The notes: generated by a model not told the origin, from the sequence alone. Positions 1 through 13,059 are shown, numbered from the stretch's first letter. The stretch: DNA of 64,000 nucleotides from Lycorma delicatula (GCF_047948215.1 NC_134458.1:85453260-85517259), one strand, 5' to 3'. Translations and numbers: made by a program.

Positions 1-806
1 AACTGTCACTATTGTCTTTATGCTGATCACAATGTTTCTTTAACTGTGTATGCATTTTTATGCTGATTTCTGTTTGAAAATCACATCATAGAATTTATGC
101 ATGTGTACTTTAAACCTCTAGATGTTTACTTAATTCAGTTTCCAGTAATCAGAAGGAACTCAACCACTTAATGTTTGCTGCACCAGGATCATATCAACAG
201 CTTGCTGTAGGTTTATGACAAATATAATTACCTTTTCAAACTTTAACTCAACACTAATTTAACAACTGCATTTTCTAACTATCAGTAACTTAATTGAGTG
301 AACAGTTTTCTTAAGTCAAAATTAATAAACTTAATGATTATTACATATTTTTTCTCTTTACATTTTGTGATACAATTAGTCATTAAATATTATTATAAAA
401 TATGAATTTAGGAACTTGTAACTTTGTATTACTCATTAAATTTTAGAAAGCTTAAGAAGACATGCAGGGTGATGATGGATTGCTAGATTAGCGACTGGTT
501 TCTTGCTACCTATGCCATTCTGTTATGTAGTACACTAACTCCTCGACTGTACTATCAACAGTGCCAACATTACATCAGACACTTCACATAGAACTACTGT
601 GCATTTATGTGTTCATTCTTTCTAAAATTTGACAAGTGAAAATTTTGTTTTTATTTTGTACTTAGATATATCTGAAGACATACTATAGGTTTACAGTGTT
701 TCTCCTGTAGTGATCAATTGTTTTTGACAACAAAGAACCAATTTCCATTAAATTGATTCTAGAAGCGGCCATATGTATTTGTTGCTTCATTTAGTAATAC
801 GTGGTC
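1..806. other. AT-rich stretch, nothing recognised
   Basis: No convincing ORF, RNA gene, terminal repeat or transposase similarity was seen on either strand. Confidence 0.5.
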
Positions 807-1118
807 AGGTTACAGTTGAACAACCCACCGGGTTGGTCTAGTGGTGAACACATCTTCCCAAAACAATTGATTTGGAAGTCGAGAGTTCCTAGTATTTGGA
901 AGCTCGAGAGTTCCTAGTAAAGTCAATTATTTTTTCACGGATTTGAATACTGGTGGTTGGGTTTTAATTAACCACACATTCACCAATGGTCGAACTGAGA
1001 CTGTACAAGACTACACTTCATTTACACTCATACATATCATCTTCATTCATCCTCTGAAGTATGATCTGATTAGTAATTGCCAGTGGCAAAACAGGAAAAA
1101 GAAAGGTTACAGTTGAAC
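807..1118 (+). mobile_element. SINE-B copy 1 (tRNA-derived) with 15-bp target duplication
   Basis: The element proper is 822-1103. It begins CCCACCGGGTTGGTCTAGTG, an RNA polymerase III A-box-like head, and ends in an A-rich tail. It is flanked by a perfect 15-bp direct repeat, AGGTTACAGTTGAAC, at 807-821 and 1104-1118, as expected for LINE-mediated insertion. Compared with the two other copies it has a small internal duplication around 'gagagttcctagta' and lacks a block in the middle that the others share ('actagatcgtgg'). Confidence 0.88.
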
Positions 1119-2690
1119 GCCTTTTCAATCTGCGCCTATCGTCTGACTTGATCGGTAGCGTCGAGTATCATTCTGTTGAAGCAATTTTCCCGTCATACTT
1201 AAAAAATCCAGACTTTTATTTGCCTGACAAAATCCAAACAGAATCGACAAAATGGATCAAAGTTGGTTGCTTATACAGCTCGCGATTAATAGTCGTAAAT
1301 CGATTAGTCTAGCACTGGTTATCAGAAGATAAAAAATGTAGATGAACGAACGCTCGTGTAACATACTCTGACGAATTCCAAACCAGGGATGACAAAATCA
1401 ACTAAAGTTGGCTACTTATAAACTGCCTTTTTACGACATTATCGTATTTTCCCGTTTTACGATATAACTGGAATTCTTAGAAAAACGTGGGTAACTGGAT
1501 GTGGTTGTCGAACGGTAAGGTGTGTGGAAGTATTCTGTACACCCGACCACTGGATGTGACTTCCTGTGCATCCAACCATCGGATGCGATAAACATGTTTC
1601 GATTGGATGTGCTTGATTGTCAGAACTCGGGTATAAATATTCGTCCGTAACCCGTATCGTTGTCATTCCCAACGCCTGCCAAAACATATTCTTCAATGTC
1701 CCAAGCCTGGATAACATGATCTATGCCAAACGGTAACAGAAGGTAGTGATTGTATACATAAACTTATAATTAAACACATACTCTTGTGCGTGCACGCACA
1801 CGCGTATCCTGACTCAAAAATATCATTCTAACCTTTACCCTTTCACCGATATATAACGGACGGGCAAGTCTAAGAGCCATATACTTCGAAAATCAAATGT
1901 TAAAACAATGATTTGCGACGGTGAGTTAACCTCATTAGACCAGCCCAGTGGGCTAGACAAAATATATTTTTAAATAAATTTATTTTATTAAACTTAATAT
2001 TATTTTAAAGCTTATAATACACACAAACTTATTTATCATATCGGTTATTTAGATGTGACCAAGATTCGCACAGGTTACACAATCACTCTTAACGGACTAG
2101 TGTCGTTTGAATTTTTTAAAACGCACGTTCTGTTATCGAGATATAACTAAACTTCCGAATAACCGTGATCGGTTGACCAAGAGTGTACCTGATATATTAT
2201 AAGAGCATCCTCTTCCCAAATAACCCCCTAGGGGCAATCCGATGTTACCAATTGATGGTCGGTAATGAGATCGGATGGGGTGTATCGTTTAGGGCGTCAA
2301 CATTTTTTTTTCAAAGCGTTAGGGCCTATTTTTTCGAAAAATTGGCAATTTTTGAAAAAAATAACCGATGGAACTCCCAGGCACAAGCCTCGCAATGCAA
2401 CTTTCAAGATTGTCCTTGAGGTACGTCTATATTTTATTTACAGATAAATTAGGTATATTTATTTTATTCAACGATTTTTCCACGACTTAAGATCATCTTT
2501 CGTTTAGGTGTCGCACTACACCATCATCGGCCGAGATATTGGTTAGGTTAGTTCCAAAAGCCGCGTGGTGATGGCTGAATGGTCGCTGAGCTAGCTTCGG
2601 ATCAGAAGCTCTCCGCGTAGCATCGGATGACCGTGAATTTGTGACGTGACTATAGATTAACATTAACTTACCTTCCTCTCCTTAGGGAGT
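1119..2690. other. CpG-richer island, unclassified, probably an old repeat
   Basis: Base composition differs from the surroundings: CpG dinucleotides are common and GC is clearly higher. A motif TGGATGTG recurs near 1496, 1553 and 1606. Short ORFs at 1457-1717 (minus) and 2183-2447 (plus) show no domain I recognise. I see no terminal repeats that would define an element. An unrecognised repeat fits better than a host gene, but this is an inference from composition. Confidence 0.35.
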
Positions 2691-3364
2691 AAGGAAAAAG
2701 TCGTTTCTAAGTTTCTAGCCTTTTAAATTAATTTTATAACATTTATAATTATATAATTTTAATTTACATTTTTTTTTTCTAGCACTTCATAACAACCAGT
2801 TAGTTTTCACTTAAATGCTTTTGTATATTCCAACCACTTCTCTGAAAAATCTTCTATTACATTTTTGCTTCACTCCCCAAAATGTAAAATTGTTTTTCCA
2901 TACATTACATCTCTATTTTGCCATTATTTTATTTTCTAATCATTAAAGTTTTTCTCAGCCAGTATTCCTAAACTGTACAGCACTAATTTCATCTCTTAAA
3001 TGTCGATAAAGTTTCTGCCACCATTATTTTTTGTTTGCGTTTTTATCATCTATTAGTTCTAATATGTATTATGTTGTCCAAAGTCCTCTATCATTTGTAG
3101 AAATTTCTCTTTCTTGCTTTAATTCAGAAATTATAACTTACCTACCATCATATCCTTACTTTCTGATCAAGAGGTTTGCATATAAACCTGAAGTACTGGT
3201 ATCGGTTTGGACTTTGAATCTATTCTGTTTAAGTAATTCTTCCATTATATTGTTTTTAATAACAAGCTATTTAGTTATTAAAAGCTATTTAGCTTTTTAT
3301 TGTTAATTGGTCAATAATTTCCTTATTGATTTATCTCATCCTGCTCTACTCACCTCTTCCATTA
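2691..3364. other. AT-rich stretch, nothing recognised
   Basis: Low-complexity T-rich sequence. The 91-codon plus-strand ORF at 3031-3306 is rich in Phe, Leu, Ser and Tyr, as expected from T-rich DNA, and has no recognisable domain. Confidence 0.45.
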
Positions 3365-3682
3365 TTCATTTTAAATGATCTTTTTTTCTTTTCCCTGTTT
3401 AGCCTCCGGTAACTACCGTTTAGATAATTCTTCAGAGGATGATATGTATGAGTGTAAATGAAGTGTAGTCTTGTACATTCTCAGTTCGACCATTCCTGAG
3501 ATGTGTGGTTAATTGAAACCCAACCACCAAAGAACACCGGTATCCACGATCTAGTATTCAAATCCATATAAAAATATCTGGCTTTAGTAGGACTTGAACG
3601 CTGTAACTCTCGACTTCCAAATCAGCTGATTTGGGAAGATGCGTTAACGACTAGACTAGGTGGGTTTCATTTTAAATGATCT
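3365..3682 (-). mobile_element. SINE-B copy 2 with perfect 17-bp target duplication
   Basis: The element proper is 3382-3665, in minus orientation. Identical 17-bp direct repeats, TTCATTTTAAATGATCT, flank it at 3365-3381 and 3666-3682. Read on the minus strand it has a tRNA-like head with an A-box-like GGTCTAGTGG (in mutated form) and a B-box-like GTTCAAGTCC. Between them is the palindrome CAAATCAGCTGATTTG, followed by a unique body and a tail carrying CATCCTCTGAAG and an A-rich end. Confidence 0.92.
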
Positions 3683-4341
3683 AATCTACCACTCTTTAAA
3701 CTTCTGCATTTTGATTGTCATGAATCTTATTCCTATATCTGAGTTCCCATTCTGTCATCCAGTTGGGAAATTGTTTTACGCTAGTGGACACCCTAGTATT
3801 GAATTAAAATGGTAGAATAATGAATACGTCTTTCTGGAAAATGAAACTAATTTTCCAGTGCTTTCAGCCAAAAAATTAGTGTTAAGCTTTTGTTATTGAG
3901 GTCATATTAATCAGCATACTGAACAGACAGTGGAAGACCTATGTTTCCACTTACAAATCACTGGGCTTGTTCCAGACCTAAATCCAAGCACCTTTGTCAG
4001 TTTCCAAGAGTATTTATTACAGACTAACACTGTAATTTTAAAATCAGATTAACTATTTTTAGTCTACTGTTTGGACCGCCCCAAACTGCTTTACTAGTTT
4101 TATTGAAATATTATAACGTGTTATCTATATGACAATTTGTATATGTTTCATTTTAAGGATCTCAGGCAATTTTCTTGTTAACTATGCACAATACAAAAAA
4201 AATGACCTAAACAAAAGTTACTCAGACTGGAGAGGAACATCTCATGGTGATCTTGGATTTGACTTTATTTCAAGGTTAATTTTTTAAAATGGAATGCCCT
4301 ATTGTTGGTCCCACCAGTGAAAAAAGAAGAAAATGTTATAT
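3683..4341. other. AT-rich stretch, nothing recognised
   Basis: No supported gene, repeat boundary or structured RNA was seen. Confidence 0.45.
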
Positions 4342-4554
4342 TTAAATATAAAATGTCCATCTACTCATAGTACTTCCAACAGTTTCATCACCATAAATGG
4401 CTTTTAGGTGACGATGAATGTCACTAGCTGTTACTTTTTCTGCTGTTAAAAATTCAGTCACCACATGTTGTTTTAGATTCACTGTCACAGCAGGTTTACT
4501 TGACTCCATAACAAAGTCACCTGAAAGAAAATGAGATGGCATGTGGGGTAACAA
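4342..4554 (-). pseudogene. mariner/SETMAR-like transposase N-terminal fragment
   Basis: The minus-strand reading frame contains LKQHVVTEFLTAEKVTASDI followed by HRHLKAIYGDETV and a TMSRW segment. This matches the N-terminal helix-turn-helix of mariner-family transposases in layout (an FL..E.....IH..L...YG core followed by an RW motif). The DDE catalytic domain is missing, so this is a fragment of about 70 residues. Family assignment is from pattern recognition, not a search. Confidence 0.7.
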
Positions 4555-5264
4555 GTTTTGGAATATTAATAGTAGGGGAAGGAAACTACAAGATGGGAAC
4601 TCCTGCCGTTTCGTGTAACATTTTGTTCACATTCCTGGGTGCATTACATCTTAGCCACCGCTCGTACATATGTTTATTTTGGGTATGTAACCAGGTTATT
4701 CTGGCTTACATAACGGAATATTTCATTCTTTTGTGTTGAATAATATAGGTTAAAAATTAACTTAAGGTTTTTTCTACGATTCATTTTTTCCAATAACTGA
4801 AAATACAGATTGGTATAAATAAAAAATTTTATCCACTCCTTTTCAAAAAGAAAAACAATATGGCACGTATGCATGGATGCAACAGACCTGCCAGAACTGA
4901 AGCTACTCAAATTAAATATTAGTCTAAATCCTAAAACTGACTTGAAACTTTATTTTACTATTGGCTTCAAAAATATTTTTCAATATTAGTTACTTGTACA
5001 GTTTTTGCACATTTTTTGGGGGTTGTTTGTCAGAGGTCATAACACACATTGAAATAAATTAATAAAATGTAAAAAGCTGAATTACATATATACTGTAATG
5101 ATATAATTAAAGTTAAATCTTAAAATGAAAAACCACCTTAAAATATCAATCAAACGGTCAGGTCAAGTAAGAAAAATATTAAATATTCATGATAAAATTA
5201 AACATAATTGACTAAACAGTACATACGCTGGCTCTTACACGATAATCAGAGACCCGTACAGCTG
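4555..5264. other. AT-rich stretch, nothing recognised
   Basis: Only short chance ORFs are present, for example 4536-4739 plus and 4674-4910 minus, with no recognisable domains. Confidence 0.45.
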
Positions 5265-5296
5265 CCCTTTGGCTGCAGTATACTGCAGCCAAAGGG
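5265..5296. repeat. perfect 32-bp palindrome
   Basis: The left arm CCCTTTGGCTGCAGTA (5265-5280) is followed directly by its exact reverse complement TACTGCAGCCAAAGGG (5281-5296), with no spacer. Pairing stops immediately outside the 32 bp. It is noticeably more GC-rich than the surrounding AT-rich DNA. Confidence 0.95.
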
Positions 5297-8200
5297 GTGG
5301 ATTTTTAAGCACGTTTAATATATTAAAAGATTTTTTGAGCAAATAAATGAAAGACAAAAAGTAACACAAACAATTATTTATTTTCATAAATTAAATATTA
5401 ACTAACTGTCTCCAAACAAATATAATTTTTAAATACAACTAGCAGTACAATTTTGAGAAATTTTTCTTAAATGTATCAACAACAAATCAGTTTTAGATAT
5501 AATTTTAATCAATATTAAAAACGACAGCAAGCTTCTGGTTACACCATCTTGCAACCAATGTATAACATACAAAAAATGATATGTTAAAAACTGAGAAATT
5601 TGTACACATTTTTTTCAATAACTGTCAAGATGTTTAATATGCTTTTTTGGCCAAATATTTCTGTTTACAGACTGAACAAATATAAATTTACACAACGATA
5701 CAAATATTGCTCTAATACAATAAGAGGTTGCTAAAGTCTGTACAACAGAAGCTCTTGACCCATATTCCATAATACGATAAGAAAATGAACAAAAGTTTGT
5801 AAGAAATTACATGCAAGGTAAACATAAACATTGTGATTAAATAATGCAAAGCAAATATTAAAAAAAAAAGAAAGAAATGCATTAACGATACATATTTTGA
5901 AAAATCTAATCAAAAATATAAATTGTCGATTCTAATTTAAAACAAAATGATGTAAAATTAATTTTTATATGAATACCACACAGAAAATTTTTATCAAACA
6001 AAAAATAGTCAGCTTCTGAAAACGATCTTCAGTCAATGTACATCACATAAACGTCACAAACAAAAATCATATAAACTTGAAATATTAGAATAAAGAATCA
6101 CTTTAACAGTCTAGCGTGACTTGTTACACACCTAACCAATCTGAATAATAATTTGTACAACAAATAAGTTGTAAAAATTCAAAATAGAAGCAATATACAT
6201 ATGAGTATATTAAAATATAGTCAATTGAAATATAAATTATCTCATTTAAAACAGTAAAAATGGTGTTCAACAACTTAATTTTTTTTCACAGACATGCACA
6301 TTTTTAACAAATAAAGATTGCACATTTTCCATCATATAAATCAGCCAGTGTAACTGACTATTATTATAGACCTAAGTAAAATATTAAATAAAAACAATGA
6401 AAATAATGTCTTAGAAAAATAAAATTTAGCAAAATGAGAGAATAAAGAAGTTTACATATCCTTAAAAAAATAATTCCAAAAAAAAAATTAAGTACTCACA
6501 ATACAACTAACTTAAAAAATTGGTACAAGTGTAATTTAAGCTGTAAAATATAAATGGAAATTAAAAAGAAATATTGTGCTTAACCTTTTTACCGATACAT
6601 TAATTTTCAGTCCTAGACAGCCCTGTCCAACGGAATATATATCTTGGAATGGTCAAATAAATTGCCACAAAATACAAGCTGCAGCCAACTTTCAGTTTTT
6701 TAAAAGTATTATTTGTTTATTATTATTAATTGGTTTCAGAAAAATTATAAATTTGCTCAACAAGTTCATGCCCTCAGAGATTGGTTTCATCATATTACAC
6801 CTTGGCAAGTTAAAAAGCTAATAATATATGCATTAAATTAAAAGAAGCTAATAAAATTACATCAGTTGATATTTTAAATGCTTCTATTATACTTTATATT
6901 GTCAATTTATTTAAATATAAATTACACATGCAAATAAATATTGAAAGGAGAACATACAGTAATTTTAATAGAAATAATAATATCAAATTTATTACTCTAT
7001 TACTGCAACCAACCAAATATTGTAAATATAATCTGAGATCTTTAAAAAAAAAATTACTATTACAGAATCATATCTAACTGAATAAAGTACAGAAGACTGA
7101 AACACTTTTATAAACCCTAAGTTACAATGAAATTAAAACAAAGCAAATACCTAACCAAAAATAACAAAAGTTGCAAAAGATACTCTTTAAATGTAATATT
7201 TTGCGTGTAATGTATGTTACAGTTAGTTTTATTTAAGTGCTGGTCCACTGTTAGAGAGGTAATTTTTTCAACAAACCAGTATATAGAAAAAAACTTAATT
7301 CATTGTAAAAAATCGTGCACTTTAAAAAAAAATAAATAAAATTATATACTAATTAAAATGAGATAACTAATCACAAAGACATTTAAATCTAAAAACAGTT
7401 TAAGTTGTATCAGCATAGTTAAATACTTTGTTCGCTTAAAAAATATATATATAACAAAAAATTGAAAATACTTTTACATGTTCATATAAGTCCTGAATAA
7501 CCAGGAAAATTACGTTGACTATGATTTTCTGAAATATATTTAATAAAACAGAGAGCAAGAAATAAAATTTGGCAACTGTCATGAAAATAATTGTGCAAGA
7601 ATAAAAATAGTTTTTCATTAAATGTTATGAAATCATTACAGGGACAAATCCAGAAAGTTAATAAAGGAGAGCACAGATTACATAATGACCCTTTTATAGT
7701 GATCTTCAAAATTTGTTAATTGAACGCATATATTAGAAAATTGGTGGAGGGGGTCATGAACTCAAAATAATTGTAATTTATACTGAAAATTAATAACAAA
7801 ATAAAGGTAAAAATCAAATTTTTATGTGTCTGGGAAACATACTCCTGTGCATCCCTACATGATCTATCCACACGATTTTAATAAACATCATCTGATACTG
7901 ACATTTTAGACATTTACTGCATCTGTCAACAAAATGCAGATAAAAAGGTTGAAAAATAACTTATCAGAAGGTTGGAATACTTATATTTATACTTGCTAAG
8001 TATGTTACATTTTCATTATTTTTCAAAAACTGTCAATATACTTGTAAATAATTTATTATATTAAGTAAATATTATACATCTTTATTACACTAATAAATTT
8101 TAACTACAGTAGAACACCAATTGGAGAAATGTTGGCTGATCCCTTTACAGAATATTTTTAATTCAAGACAAATAGTAATCTGGACTACAAATAGATTAAA

Positions 8201-9786
8201 AAGGTGAATGTATTAAAATTAAGTATAATTACTAAAATTGTGAAAAGATTATATAATAGCAAAAATCATTAATTAAATCTTTTTATTCTTAGTAATAAAA
8301 TCTTTTATTCTGAAAAAAAAATTAATTTTATTACTCTGAAGATCAATTTTACATTAAGTGCAGGAGAGGAGCACTCTGCTACTGGCACTCAAAACAATTT
8401 CCACAAGCAGTGACCCAGAACTAAAAGATGTTAGCCGGTTTTTAAACAAAGAAATACGTTAAAGTGCTGCTTGAGAATCATTCCAAGAGCTGTGTGCAAC
8501 TTTATTAATATACATACTGTCTAGAATTTTGCTGTCTATAGAATAAATCAAATTATGTAACTACTGACTAACAGAACAGCTAGTTCTATTAGAAATTACA
8601 CTCAAAAAACAAAATTACACATGATACATTATTATCTAAATATAATTATTTAAATAAAAATATTCAATATATATAAAACAAATTTTGTTATATTATAAAA
8701 TTTAGCTCAATAAAAAATGAATATATGATATTCTGGGTAATTTGGGATCTGCTTAAGCCGGGTACAGACTTATGAACAGTTCTACTGTAAATATAATATT
8801 AAATTAAATGAAGCTACTGATTAATTATATATTTAAATATTTACTACACTTAAAAATTACATTCAACTCCTATTAATTTTTGATCACGAAAGAAATACTA
8901 AGAAAGTTGAAAGTAACAAATGGCAAGACTCCTGCAGACCTCATTTAATTTTTTTTTTCTTTCACTACTTTTTATTATCGATGAAGACAGAATTTCAAAC
9001 ATTGCAATATATACAAAACAGTAATGAGAAAACTTTGCTGTACGAAACACTCTTGAATAATTCGCTGTTGTTTTAACTATTATAATAAATTGTGTCAAGT
9101 TTTCGATTCGTTTAAAAATATGATGGAAAATACTATTATTTTACTTAATGCAGGTGTTAAATTACTTATTCATTAGCGAGCGCTTTCACAAAATGCATTA
9201 TAAAGCAAATAAAAATGAAATAGAATCAATTTAATTTTAATGGCTAACAATCAGGAATATTTTATATCACAACCAAATATTGTTGTAAAAAGAAATAGAA
9301 AAAAAAAGAAAGACTGTTGAACATGATGATGCAAAAATTTTGAAATATTTTCAATTTTTTACCATTAATTCAAAATATTTTAAGAAAACATACTGGAGCA
9401 ATTTCATCACAATCAAGAAATATCACATCTAAAAATCTTGACTGAAAATGATGGTCACACTCACACAATCATTAACTCGATCACAATCGTAATTATATCA
9501 ATAAAAAAAGAACAGTCATCATAAACACCACATCACTTGTGAGCATTCAGATTGGCGAGTATCTGCAGTACAAGAATAAAATAATTTATAATCAATCAAT
9601 CATAAGCATTTATTAATAACTTTAATAATAGTAAATAATAAGGGTTGGGAAGGGGTAACTTATATTATTACTGTTTTTAAATCAATTTGGCTGACTGCAA
9701 TCTGAAGATATCAGATCAAGATGTTGTGGCAATGCTGCTTTACACTGTAGAATCAAATACCAGTAGTGCCACTTTCAGTTACGCCT
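5297..9786 (-). other. 4.5-kb transposon-poor AT-rich stretch, possible long 3' UTR
   Basis: I recognise no transposon here, unlike most neighbouring DNA. On the minus strand the upstream edge (9786) is preceded by a long T tract and CAG, a good 3' splice-acceptor consensus. Near 5370-5385 the minus strand reads AATAAA-like sequence followed by a GU/U-rich stretch. This could be an alternative terminal exon of the DAZAP2 gene or the 3' end of an unrelated gene. No coding potential was found, and the assignment is speculative. Confidence 0.25.
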
Positions 9787-10929
9787 CTGAAAAAAAAAAA
9801 AATAAATAAAACAACTTTATAGATTAGAGTAAAAGCTGTGTTGGTGAAGAATACACACCATAGTAATCAAAGAAAACAATTAGAACTTCAATATTTAATT
9901 GAACATGAGCTTTTTTTGGTCATGACTGCTACCAGCGAAACGATTGAGCCTTCACTAAAATGTTAAGTCATTGTTTAAAATTTACTTAATATTTCTTGAG
10001 AAAGAACTTTTGGTCAAAATTTAAACATTTTGAAACAAATTTTGTTAGCACTCATCTTTATATATAAAGTATTAGTGAAAATTATTTTAAGAGTCTTATT
10101 TGATGCTAACCTCTTCCAACAACTTCTCTAGTGATAATTTTTTGACAGGGCTGCTTTTTCATCAGTTACTGGTATACCTTTTAAGTTTAATCAATGACTA
10201 ATTCAATCATTTTTAAAACTATTAAACCGTATTCGAACACTGAATCTCATTTTTAAACATAGTTTCATGTGAATGCTTCAGCCTCCATGATAAAAATATT
10301 ACAAAACTACCGAACACAAAAATGTAACTGATTCACTCAAGTGACAAATCTAAACTATAAATGCAAAACAGTTATACATATCAATATAAAGTACAGGTAT
10401 GTGAAAATAGTCACTTGACCAGAAATGTCTACACAGGAAATTAAAAGATTGAATCAAATTTTTGTACCAAATGTTACCACCAGTGTCAAAACCTGGGTCT
10501 CATATAAAAATGAGAAAACAAATGTTAGCTACTTGAATAGTATCATCCATTATCATAAAGATTTGAGAATTTCAATAAAATTTCTTAAATGACAGTTGAA
10601 TTTCAATTATTTTTTTTGGACCAGTTGTATCCAACTTGCTGACTTTCATGCTACTGATCCCCAAACCAACCAGAAGCTTTCCAGCAATTGCACAACAGTA
10701 TATAAACTAGATGTCAGAAGTAAATGAAAGGTGATATTGTACATAAACATTATGAAGCTGATAAGTAATTTGTTGAAATAATGTAATGGCATGATATTTT
10801 CAATCAAGCACCATATAGTCCAGATTAAGGTCTTACTGACTTCCATCAGTTCAAATTGCTGAAGGCAAAGTAGATGGCCAAAGTATTTAAAAGCTCTTGA
10901 ACTGCTCTGACAAAATGCCTCGATGTTGG
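9787..10929. other. AT-rich stretch, nothing recognised
   Basis: No supported gene or element boundary. The minus ORF 10646-10846 has no recognisable domain. Confidence 0.4.
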
Positions 10930-11715
10930 AGACCTCTAAATGATAAAAATTGGTATTGATAATGTCTGTGAGTTTTTGTGAACATTGAACAGTCTACTAA
11001 GAATATTGGCAATAAGTATGAAATGTCAAATATCTACAAGAAATGTTTTAAAATAAAAATAAAATGCAGCAACATCAGGAACTCGATGATAGTCATCACT
11101 GGATTCAATTTTGCAAAGAAATGGGACAATATTAAGACAGACAATCCACTATTTGTTCACAATACTCGCTTCAATAATGAAAGCACTTTCTATAAAAATG
11201 GGTTTGTTAACAGGTATGATTGTATATAGCAGGATCCCAAAAATACAAATTTATTACTAGAGACTAACACCTAATAACGTGAAAGTTGTTTGGGTTGACA
11301 TTCTAGGTAATCAAGTAATTGGACTTTCATTCATTGAAGATAATCTTACAGAAGCTGTATATTTACATATATATTAGGGAAAAAAAATCATGCCAATAAT
11401 TAGAAACATTATGGCTGATCACCTGCAAGGTGAAACCATTTTCCAGCCAGATGATGCATCACTGTAATTCAATGGATGAAAGAGAATTCTTAAATGCTAA
11501 ATTTCCAGAAAGATAGTCATAGGTGATTAGTGAAATGGTCAGTATGTAACCATCTTACACCATAGTACTTTTTCTTGTGGGATCATTTAAAATCCACTAT
11601 TAAAAAAAAAGAACAAACAACCCTGTAGCATATACTGAAGACCTTCTTCAGTATCTGATTCGTTAATCACTATCAGTGCTGCCAAGAGGTTTTAGATCTA
11701 ACATCAGGCTAGAAT
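10930..11715 (+). pseudogene. Tc1/mariner-type DD34E transposase fragment (copy 1)
   Basis: Scattered plus-strand frames carry the catalytic-domain layout of this family: a NNESTFYKNGFVNRYDC segment (usual motif D-E-S/A-T-F, so the first Asp appears replaced by Asn), then VKVVWVDILGNQVIGLSFI and DNLTEAVYL. A mutated FQPDDAS corresponds to the usual FQQDGAP, and FFLWDHLKS follows. Several stops and frame changes are present. It is a decayed fragment, probably of the same family as the copies at 14838-15420 and 35693-36690. Confidence 0.7.
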
Positions 11716-11719
11716 GATG

Positions 11720-12690
11720 AATTTCAAGAAATCTGCAATCAATACATAGAGGATGACAGTTCAGAGAATGTAACAAAACTATTCTTGAATGCACTGGATC
11801 ATGAACGAAGGGAAAAGTGGAAGAAACTAGTTGATAATGTAAACTTCCAACACTCAAGCAAAAAGGTCTGTACCTTGTTGAAACAAGACTGTCTGCTGAA
11901 AAACAAATTAAAATAAAATCAACTGTAAATCCAAACAATATTGCTGCTAGGCTTGTTGATATGACAAAATTCAAGGGAAATAAGTCTTTCAAAAGAAAAT
12001 CAAAGAGAAACTAATTATGAATAATCACATGCTGCTCAGTGAATGCAATTCTCAGCACCCTTTGAAATGGAGGAAGTTGTTCAAACAATTGCATCTGTCA
12101 AAAAATGTAAATCCGCCAGTGTGCAGATGAAATCTACTCTGATTTCTTGAAGAACTGTTGTCGGAATACTAGAGTAGCTGAAGGTTTTCTATAGTAGCAA
12201 CGTTGAAACCAGGAAACCCATGACGTATGTTGCTAGTTATCGTCCTACATCATTGCTGAGTGTATGTTATAAATTGTTAGATAGGCTAATGTAAAATAGG
12301 CTAAGAACAATAAATAATAATACCCTGCCAGCTGAGCTTTAGAAAAGGTAGAAATTGTGCTGATCAGGTATTTGGACTTACCTCTAGCACTGAAGGATTC
12401 CAGAAAAAATTAAAAACAGGAGTGGCATTCGTGGACTTATCTTTAGCGTATGATGCTGTTTGGAGACACAGACTACTAAATAAACTAATAGGGGTAATCA
12501 TCTGTAAAACCTTTAATAACATTATCATGAAATGCTGACAAATAGACAGATAGATCACAGGGCAACTTGGTGAGGCTGAAAGTAGGCAACAATGGCTTGC
12601 CTCACACATCTGTTCTTTTACCTTTCTTATTCAAACTATACATAAATGACCTACCAACTACTAAATCCATGAAGCATCCCTGCGAGACAC
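11720..12690 (+). pseudogene. decayed non-LTR retrotransposon reverse transcriptase
   Basis: The plus strand shows a degraded reverse transcriptase of a Jockey/CR1-like type. In order it has EMEEVVQTIASVKKCKSA near 12067, SYRPTSLLSVCYKLLDRLM near 12236, a GRNCADQVFGLTS segment, GVAFVDLSLAYDAVW (the first catalytic Asp region) near 12420, and a GLPHTSVLLPFLFKLYINDL segment near 12594. These match the fingers and palm motifs of such enzymes. The YADD catalytic motif was not found, and stops and frame changes are frequent, so the element is dead and 3'-truncated. Confidence 0.8.
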
Positions 12691-12870
12691 TTTTTTCTGT
12701 TAATCACAGGAATTGACTGTACTAAAAATATAATTGTAGTTGTAGAAATAAACTTTATTCTTCTTTTATTTACACCTCAGTTGCTTTAAATGCAACACAA
12801 GAAAGACTGGGAAAGATTGTGTAAAGTAGAAAATAAATGTAGCCCTTATCTGTGGGAAACAAATGCATTT

Positions 12871-12908
<38 letters not shown>

Positions 12909-13059
12909 TCCACTCAGTAGGTAATAAAACATTAAAAATTATATATTTAAATTACTTTTCAATTATAACTATAAAACTTACTTTCTAGTACTTTAAAAAT
13001 GGAGTTCATTAAAATCCTAGATGACCAAAAACTATTTATTTTGGTTCAAGAAGTGAAAT
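12691..13059. other. AT-rich stretch with a (TA)n microsatellite
   Basis: Apart from the microsatellite (12875-12905) nothing was recognised. Confidence 0.45.
12875..12905. repeat. (TA)n microsatellite
   Basis: About 15 uninterrupted TA units. Confidence 0.95.

Noticed and set aside
2545..2640. tRNA-like stretch (GATGGCTGAATGG with partial stems)
   Set aside because: No B box and no T-arm follow, and the stems do not fit a cloverleaf.
11663..11992. 109-codon minus-strand ORF
   Set aside because: It lies antisense to the decayed reverse transcriptase region and has no recognisable domain.
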